Positions 56,376 to 64,000 of a DNA stretch of 64,000 nucleotides are shown piece after piece. The stretch comes from Blasia pusilla (taxonomy: Eukaryota > Marchantiophyta > Marchantiopsida > Blasiales), in assembly GCA_050084515.1 (NCBI GenBank), contig CM114275.1, forward strand, positions 22,754,001 to 22,818,000, given 5' to 3'. The number at the start of each line of letters is the position of its first letter. Within the stretch, counting starts at the first letter, position 1. Position numbers and translations under genes: made by a program. The notes below the pieces were generated by a model. That model did not search any database, had not been told where the DNA came from, and was given only the letters and a program-made list of their open reading frames with translations.

Positions 56376-59300
56376 CTAGTCACAGCCTAGAGCACTTGAA
56401 CGATGAATGATGACGTCCCTAATATAACAACCTAAATCATAAGGCACTAGCTGTAGTAAAGAATAGAAATTCTCCACATCTATTTTATGAGCTAGTCTTA
56501 TTTCTCCATACCTTGGACATGTAACAAACACATGCTCTTCATCCTCAATATTTTCTCCGTCACATAACCTACAAATTCGTTCACTTCTATCAATTTTAAA
56601 CCATCGTCCTTCCTCAATTCGTAGCCTATGAGACCCAGTTCTATGACGTGCGATAATATGTCGTAAGAACGTGGAGATCCCCGCAAGTAGATATCCTTGT
56701 TCACAATATACAAGCATAGGATTAACATGAAGTCGATAAAACTCCATTTTGATGCCCGCACTGCTCCAAATGATGTTGAGAGATTGCTTCTGTAGATGCT
56801 CACGGAGGGCCATCGGTTTCAAGTCCCAATCGCGTTCTGCCACATTCCACTTTGAAGACCGAGTCACCACATCCGCCATCCACCCTATGGAACGTGTGGC
56901 TCGCAAAGCTTGATGAGGGAGGCGAGAAACATCAAGAGATCTCACCCTTGCGATGTAAGTGATGGTCAAGTAAAGAGCTTCAGCTTCTAGAGGAAGAAAA
57001 CCTGTTTCCGCAAGAAGAATAGCATACGGAGTTTGGTTTCTTATACCCAATTCTTCTTGTAGAAAGATCTTTTGCACTCTTTCCACGCGCTTCCAACCTG
57101 TCTTCTTACAACTAAGGCCCCAAACTTGGGTCCCATATAAGACCACCGGCAACACTAAGATCCTAAATAAGAATTTCCTAAGACTCCAAGACACAAGATG
57201 AGCTCTTCTACACCGGTTTAAAAATGAATATAGAGCTTTGTAACCAGCTTCTACTCTCTTTTGCACGCAAAGTGCCCAACTATAGTCATGAGAGAAATCG
57301 ATGCCTAGATATTTATAACTCTTCATTTGTTCTAATTGTAGACCTTTGTAAAAGAACGAGAACTTGGATCTAGTACCCACTATAATGAGTTTAGACTTCT
57401 CCATATTAACCTCCATTTGATTCTGGGTACAAAAACTTGCCAAAGTGTCGATGTGCTTTTGTAAACTAATGCCATTACGTGCTAGTAATATGATATCATC
57501 TGCATACAATAGAGCTTTGATGACAAAGTCCCCAAGCTTGACCCCTTCACTATCACATTCCTCCAACCACTTTTCGATATCATCTATGAAAACTCCAAAA
57601 AGTGTAGGGGACAGAGGGCAACCTTGAATGACTCAAATGGTGCTCAAGATCTCTTGAGTTTGTGAACCTTTGATCTTGGCCCGAACGGAATGGTATAACG
57701 TGGCCACGGCTGCTAGGAGATTTTGTGGAACTCCAATGGCTTGCAGCCTTTCCCATAAGAGCTTGCAGTCAGATATCAAAAGCTTTCTTGAAATCGATGA
57801 AGCCATCAAAAACAAAGCTTTTCCATTGCCCTTAGATTTCTCCCATAAAACACGCAAGGCCAAGATATGATCGATGGTGTTGTATGTTGGACGAAAACCA
57901 GCTTGGACCCGTACTCTCTTTTGGAAAGACTCTGTCCATGTGCTCAACTTCGACTCCACCAATTTCCCAAACAACTTGGCAAAAACACTACCCACCATGA
58001 TAGTGCGATAGTTTGTTACCAAGTCCTTTCTTCCTGATTTGTGAATAGGAACAATCTCCCGTAGCGACCAGGTTGAAGGAAAACCATAGATAGCAGCATC
58101 ACCCAATAATTTGGTGAGGATCGGTCCAATACAATCTCCTCCCCACTTGAAAAGTTAAATAGAAAGACCATCCAAATCCTCACATTTACCATTCGCCAAT
58201 CTTCTTAGTTGAGTCATCACCTCTCCTTCAGAGAATAAGCCAGGTATTCCTTCACAACGTGGCATAGACGTAGCATCGGGGAAGAAATAGAGCTTTTCGA
58301 CAAAAGATATCAAAGACTTGGGATCAAGAATAGGTTTTGAAGACCGTACTACTAACCGTCGCCAAAATGATTTGGGGTCCTCATGCACTCCTTGTCAAGG
58401 ACTCTTGTTTTTCGCCGCAAGAAAGCTCGTTTATTAGATTTCACCAAGTATTTGTAAAGGCTTGTCATAATAAGCCGACTTGGGATATCAAAGATTTATC
58501 ATTTGCTCGTGCCCTTGCTTGCTTGTATTGAGTCAAACCACCCATTACAAGGCGACCTCCTAGCACTTCTATCCATGTGGCGCGAAAAGAACTTAGATGC
58601 ACCTTTGTTTTTGAGCAATTCCGTTAGTTAGTTGCATACTTGCCGTGTTTGGATCGGGACTCCATACAATGCGAGTCAAGTGTTCTTGTAAATGTAGCAT
58701 ATAAAGATCTTTTTTTCCAGGATCTAAGCGAAACTTGGGAGAAGCTAAAATAGATTGACATGTCGAGAGAGGAATTTCCTTTGACAATGAGTGAGTAAAC
58801 AAGAGAGGTGCATGATCTGATTCAGGCTGAGGTTCTAGAATATCAAATGTAGAGATAAGAGAGCTATCAGCGGGCGAGGACAGAAGATAATCGATGGTGC
58901 TAGCGCCGGTAGAGGAGAAACACGTATTGGAGTGAGAGTTGGGAAAATGAGAGGTTCCATTAAAATTACAAGTGGCTCCAAAGGTTAAAAAATACTCTGT
59001 CAAAGGATTTGTAGAAAGATCTGAAGAGATTCTAGACCATAAACCATCCTCATATTCTTCGAGAAGAGGAGAAATCAATGAATCATTTGAATTGGGTAAA
59101 TTGAGCGAAGACGTGTGCGAGCATTGAAATCTCCAACTAGAAAGACGTCACCTTTGCTTTGATATTTGAGAACATCCCCAATAAGTCGATGGAACGGTTG
59201 ACTTCGATTGTGAGTGCGTGTTGAGTAGATAGGCATGGAGGGTGGTGCAAAATAACAAACTGCCAAATAACAATAAGATCCCCCAACCAAACCAAGACGT

Positions 59301-59578
59301 AGCCAATGATATTGACCCCCGATATCTTGATCTTCTAGATGAATGAGAGGTAGAAATTGAGACCTGATGAAAGTAGCAATACCGCCATAACCCCTTCCTG
59401 CCCGTTGCCTTCTTTGATTCCATGTCGATCCTACCAAAGTAAACCCTTGCATCTCTGCAATAGTATTGCTCTCATGTTCCCAAGTCTCCACAATATTAAT
59501 AATATCTGCCATCTCCCAAATTGGTAGAGCACTCACATACTTTGTTGTTGAAAGGCCTCGTATATTCCACATCAACAC
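56376..59578 (-). pseudogene. LINE ORF2: AP endonuclease, reverse transcriptase, zinc finger
   Basis: The endonuclease starts MLMWNIRGLSTTKYVSALP (59578), with VETWEHE and FLVGDFNART as metal and active-site blocks; a frameshift at about 59075 and stops follow. The polymerase region begins with the LREIVPIHKSGRKD segment and QAGFRPTYNTIDHILAL (58106-57633). Motif A (FIDFKKAFD) is readable only in another frame at about 57775-57805, so two indels flank it. A TGA at about 57630 precedes IQGCPLSPTLFGVF. Motif C is LLYADDIILLA in the frame 57566-56376. The C terminus holds CRLCDGENIEDEEHVFVTC, the zf-RVT finger of plant LINEs. Known ORF2 proteins nick DNA and prime reverse transcription there. 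Confidence 0.88.
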
Positions 59579-59596
59579 TCTCAGCTTCTTGGATTG

Positions 59597-60404
59597 CTAG
59601 GTTGATAACTCTCTTTTTCTCTGGGTAACAATTGCTCGACCATCATGTAGATAAGCAATAAAACCTGTTTCTTGAGCCTCTTTGACCTTTGCAAGCTCCT
59701 TTCTCCTAGCTTCGACTTGTAGAGGTGTGAGATCAGGATCCAACCATATCCTCCGTCCTTTGAGAATGGCCTTGTTAGCCATGGCAGTATCACGTTGAGT
59801 TTGATCAACAAACTTGACTAGAATGGCACGAGGTTGTGTGCCCGTTTTCCCAATACGAAAAGCTTGAGCCAAGTCCGGGTTATGAACATGAAGTGTATCA
59901 ACCAAGAACTTGGTGACAACACTCTTCACCTCTTCGCTCTCTGTTTCCGGTAAACTTGAGATTCTCACATTCTTTCTACGGGCAAATTGGTTTTCTTTTT
60001 CTATCTCTTGCTCTTGACAGAAAGAGATATGAGCAACCTTTGTAGCTTCAACATAAGATTTCATTTTCACTTCTAAAGTTTCAACAACCTCATGCAATCC
60101 TGAACTATTGGGAGTAGTCACCAAGGATGATGCCTTCTCTTGAACATCCCAATGATTTGGAAAGATCCAGCATCACACTAGAACTATCTTTCAACACTTT
60201 CTTCAGAACCTCTTGCGTTGCCTTCAACTCTCGGATTTGAATATGTGCATGGTTTAATTGAGAAGTTTGTACCTTGAATTCTTGTTGAAGCTCTTTCACT
60301 TCATGCAAGACCACTTGCACTAGATTCAAGATTTCGTCTTGAGTGGTCATCCTGTAGTCAACTTCACTGCATCCCAGAAAGTATAATTGAATCTCCAACA
60401 CCAC
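59597..60404 (-). pseudogene. LINE ORF1: RNA-binding protein with coiled coil
   Basis: The N-terminal frame (60404-60105), with its likely ATG at about 60350 (MTTQDEILNLVQVVLHEVKE), is a coiled coil. A frameshift near 60110 leads to the second frame (60124-59597): ARRKNVRISSLPETESEEVK, QAFRIGKTGTQPRAILVKF, IWLDPDLTPLQVEARRKEL and IAYLHDGRAIV. This matches the RRM plus C-terminal domain order of L1 ORF1 proteins (transposase_22 type). In the family it binds element RNA. Confidence 0.75.
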
Positions 60405-61150
60405 ACAACTTCTGCTCTAGAAGTTGGTTGTACTTGAAATTTCTAGGATTAAGACGCCTCTAGACATTCCATGTTGAGTCCAAATCTCAGCTTCATATGC
60501 CACTCCACCTCAAAGTTATGGCCTCGGCAAGATTCAGATCTGAAATGCTCAAATCTAGAAGTTCAGAAACTCAAATCTCTCACAACTTCGTGTGTATAAC
60601 TCGGTTGTGCTTGAAAATCTGAGGGCTAGGGCGCCGCTTTATACTCCACGTCCCCTCCAAATCTCAGCTTCATATGACACTCCACCTCAAAGTTATGGCC
60701 TCGGAAAAATTCAGATCTGAAATGCTCAAATCTAGAAGTGCAGAAATTCAAATCTCTCACAACTTCGTGTGTATAATTCGGTTGTGCTTGCAAATCTGAG
60801 GGCTAGGGCGTCTCTTTATACTCCACGTCGCCTCCAAATCTCAGCTTCATATGCCACTCCACCTCAAAGTTATGGCTTCGGCAAGATTCAGATCTGAAAT
60901 GCTCAAATCTAGAAGTGCAGAAACTCAAATCTCACACAACTTCGTGTTTATAACTCGGTTGTGCTTGCAAATCTGAGAGCTAGGGCGCCGCTTTATACTC
61001 CACGTCCCCTCCAAATCTCAGCTTCATATGACACTCCACCTCAATGTTATGGCCTCGGCAAGATTCAGATCTGAAATGCTCAAATCTAGAAGTGCAGAAA
61101 CTCAAATCTCTCACAACTTCGTGTGTATAGCTCGGTTGTGCTTCGTTTAG
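60404..61150 (-). repeat. LINE 5' UTR: tandem 177-bp monomers
   Basis: The word CACAACTTC recurs at 60404, 60581, 60758, 60935 and 61112, exactly 177 bp apart each time. Each unit also carries CAGCTTCATATG, ACTCCACCTCAA, TTATGGC(C/T)TCGG and AGATCTGAAATGCTCAAATC. That gives four full units and a short fifth. The unit next to ORF1 is the most diverged. The array ends at about 61150. Confidence 0.9.
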
Positions 61151-64000
61151 GGTTAAAGCTCTTCGTTGCGCCAGAACCTTGTGTGATAGCCATGCTTAGG
61201 AAGTCCCAAGGCATACCCTGCAGAAAGTAGGACTCATCACCTCATGTTACAAGATATTATTTGCCCATAGAAATCAGATTTATTCAGAACCTCGACCCTA
61301 GAATCAGTTTTGGGAAAATGGTAATTAAAATGAAGAAAGTCGCACCTGTGGTATTAAAACACCTTCCGCTTCGTTGCGCTCCTGTTCATAAAGGGGAAGG
61401 AATGTAACTTCTCGAGATTTTCACTTCTGCGCAGGGTACATACGAACAGCCCTCTGTACCTACGAGTGTCTCTGCCAGAAGTATGTTTCGGACGGATCCC
61501 TGTACTTCTTCCACTTGGCAGTCGTTTGGCCCTGTTCCATTATTATTGGTCACTAGAATATCTGATCTCTTCGATCGGCGGATGCAATCACTGCTTCTCG
61601 CAATAATACACTCTAAGGAAATGCCTCGGTCTCGTCGATCGGCGGACTCCGTGACAGTTTAGTACAGTACATACTGTAGAGCCTCGGTTTTCACGGAACA
61701 GATGCTTGTGGATGTGGTCGTTTTACAGACATACGCTTCCACGACCGTCATGTACTTCAGACACACGGAGGGAGAGGGAGGAGGTTGGAGAGAGAACGAT
61801 GCCACCGAAATAGTCCGCGACCGGTCGCATATACGCTTCCGGAACCCGGCATACTAAAGCGGGAAGTCGATCGGGCAGTGCAGCGATACAGAGTACGCAT
61901 TCAAATTTCAACCCAACCACTTCCGGTAATCTAGACGACACTCAAGAACGCAGCCCCTCGGTCGCAGCCAGCTCTCAGCCAAATAAATGAAAGAGGGCAG
62001 GATCTAACCTCGGCAAACGCGAGTTTATTGCTTCTCAGACACATCGAATGATCGGTGTCCAGCCAGCCGCAGGGGAAACCATTTAAACATCGACGAATCT
62101 CCAGCAAGCGGAGCGCCAATTTGGTCGAACCACTATTCATATCGCCACCTGTGTATCCCTCTCATTTACCACGACAGAAAAATACGCTCGAGGGATGCAG
62201 CGTGCGAAATCCCCCGCCCTAATCTTTCCTGTACGAGAGCACTGTTGAGATACGATACGTTCTGCCGAGTTACGAGTACGACTAGATATACCCTCGTGAC
62301 AGGAGGATACGCTCTGTGTGTATAGGTACAATATCCAGAGGTCAAGATTCGATAGTTTGATGTGCTGTAGCAGAAGAAATTAGCGCATGTGCGCGGGAGT
62401 AGGGGTGGCCATTTAAGGAATGGTCATTGACTGAGTTTGACCGGGGTAACTTCCATTAATCCATACAGCGAGTGCCATCATCATACAGAGTGGGTACCAT
62501 CATGATGAGTAGTCCACCATGGGCATGGGCGGCAGTGGTCTTAAATGCGATGACCATGGGAGACATGCGGGACCCATTACGTCAGCGCGGCCTCCGTTCG
62601 GCCGCATGGCTCCGTGGGGAACATGTGGGACCCAATAATCAGCCGAGAGTCCAGATCATGCGCTCATCATGTCGCTCTTTTGCGACCGCGCGGCCGTCGT
62701 CCAGTTCCCCGACGGCGTCCTTGGCACCGTCCCCCTTTTGACGGCCGCCCCCACTCCTTGCCTCACGTATCCGTGCCTCGAGAACGTAAGGACTGGAGGA
62801 AAAGCTCAAGCGCATTTCTTTTTCCAGTTCCCATGAAACGACGACATTTGCCCCTCCACGTGAGCCATCTATCGTATCATATTGCCCATGCCTATCCGGC
62901 AGCCTCCAGTTCCTCCACAAACAAATTAATAAAATTAGCGAAAAGTAGTTAAATAATTAATTAAATATCGTGAGTCCGACGCCATGAGTTCCCCACGTTC
63001 TTTCACCCGTTGCGATCACGGCAGCGGGAGCTTTCCTGTTCCTCAACTGCCCGTTTCGAAAACTTTCCATTTTATCGCAGTTTCCAAATCATGTGAAGAA
63101 AGTACATTAGAAAGTTAAACATGTATTGGCTTTGCGTCTACTCTTAGTGCAGCCCTGTTAAGTTTAATTCGCATAATGAAGCGATGGTATCACACAATTG
63201 TCAACACCGTGACCGAATCTAGAGGTTGTACCGCGGGGAAAGAAAAATGTTTGTTTACTTTCTTTTAAATATTGCGGTGGAAATTTTTGTAGAAGGTAAC
63301 GCGGATTTCAAGATTCTTTTTCATTAAATGTAGAATATTGGTGCATTGCAAAGTATCCGGGGAGAGCTTATTTTATAAATTCATGTTTATCCGTGCATAG
63401 ATAAACATGTAATCTCATATGCACATATGTCATTAGCAAAAACCTAAATCCTTTAATTCTAATCTATGTATACATGCAAGTATTTAAGCATTTTGCGTTT
63501 CTCTTTTAAAAAATCAACGGTGAATGGATACGTGGATAGTTTAGGTGAAGAAGAAAAAAAAATAAAAATAAACTGGGGTCTAATTATATTTTAAAATTTT
63601 GATCCATTTTAAAATGGAAAAAATATTCCAAATTATTAAAAGAGATTGTGCATAGCACTTTATTAATAATATTATTTTTCACATGGACACTAGCACACAA
63701 CTATATCACCTCCTAAATCTTGTCAATAAAATATTCTTCAACATAATAGAAAATTAATTTCATATCCTTGAAATTTAATGGTAAGTTCTTTGAGGTCAAA
63801 TCTTGGGGAATCAAACATAAAAACAAAATAAGAGTAAAATATAATCAACAAAGATATCCACAAGAGGAAGTTTTGGGAATTGACTTTCCATTTGAATGTT
63901 CCTGCTTCTTTAAGACAAAGCGTCTACAAATAATAACCATACCTTTGGGCATTAACGTAGTTTCTAAGTAAATTCCAATGAAAATTGAAATAAAATTATT
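61151..64000. other. Intergenic DNA to the window end
   Basis: No recognisable gene. 61151-62940 is of balanced to G+C-rich composition with short overlapping frames on both strands. From 62930 the DNA is strongly A+T-rich. The + strand frame 63768-63971 (67 codons, ending FKTKRLQIITIPLGINVVSK) could be the edge of a gene or transposon continuing outside, but nothing in it is diagnostic. Confidence 0.4.

Larger units (their letters stand above)
56240..61150 (-). mobile_element. L1-like LINE (non-LTR retrotransposon)
   Basis: On the minus strand, from right to left: an array of 177-bp monomers (61150-60404), ORF1 (60404-59597), then ORF2 with endonuclease, reverse transcriptase and a C-terminal Cys-His finger (59578-56376), and a short 3' tail. 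Order and domains are those of L1-type elements. Neither a clear poly(A) tail nor target-site duplications could be fixed. ORF2 has several frameshifts and stops, so the copy is inactive. Confidence 0.85.

Noticed and set aside
60404-61150. Possible centromeric-type satellite (177-bp unit is in the usual range)
   Set aside because: Only about four units, placed directly before LINE ORF1; better explained as a LINE 5' UTR.

Overview
This is a plant nuclear window. It holds three recognisable intron-containing host genes with GT-AG introns, separated by long blocks of decayed transposable elements. The host genes are a GT43 xylan xylosyltransferase of the IRX9-like type, an NSE2/MMS21-type SUMO E3 ligase, and a conserved plant-type protein I cannot name. 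The GT43 gene points to a land plant or a close streptophyte relative. Moderate introns, mixed Ty3/gypsy, copia, Helitron and LINE debris, and a DNA methyltransferase inside a retrotransposon suggest a non-flowering lineage, but the sequence alone does not fix the species.

Layout. 1-6545: degenerate Ty3/gypsy copy (copy 1), cut by a 1.46 kb solo LTR (2430-3890) and a copia fragment (about 5022-5443). 6546-9550: Helitron-derived sequence (copy A). 10750-12901 (+): MMS21/NSE2 gene, seven exons, about 255 aa. 14186-14364 and 20396-20584: two inverted copies of a small terminal-inverted-repeat element on either side of the GT43 gene. 16957-19903 (-): GT43 gene, three exons, 503 aa. 21412-31430: longer Ty3/gypsy copy (copy 2) with LTR pieces, leader, gag, protease, C5 DNA methyltransferase, reverse transcriptase, RNase H, integrase and a terminal PHD-like finger. 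31559-33860: tandem repeats and unassigned DNA. 33861-40507: decayed Helitron (copy B) with Rep-like, Pif1-like and coiled-coil parts and a recognisable 3' end. 41569-53123 (+): gene for a conserved protein of unknown function with long introns and a 13-nt microexon. 56240-61150 (-): L1-like LINE with ORF1, ORF2 and a 5' array of 177-bp monomers. The rest is unassigned intergenic sequence.

The most interesting object is the gypsy family. Both copies carry, between protease and reverse transcriptase, a domain with C5-cytosine methyltransferase motifs (motif I in copy 2; PCQG and ENV in copy 1; a late RAMGFP motif in both), in frame with the polyprotein. The same polyprotein ends in a PHD-type zinc finger after the integrase. 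So the element appears to have carried both a DNA-methylation writer and a possible chromatin reader. From memory, methyltransferase capture by retrotransposons has been reported in dinoflagellates and charophyte algae. The arrangement here, with the finger, deserves comparison with those elements. Both copies are now broken, largely by C-to-T changes in CAG and CGA codons, as expected for methylated DNA.
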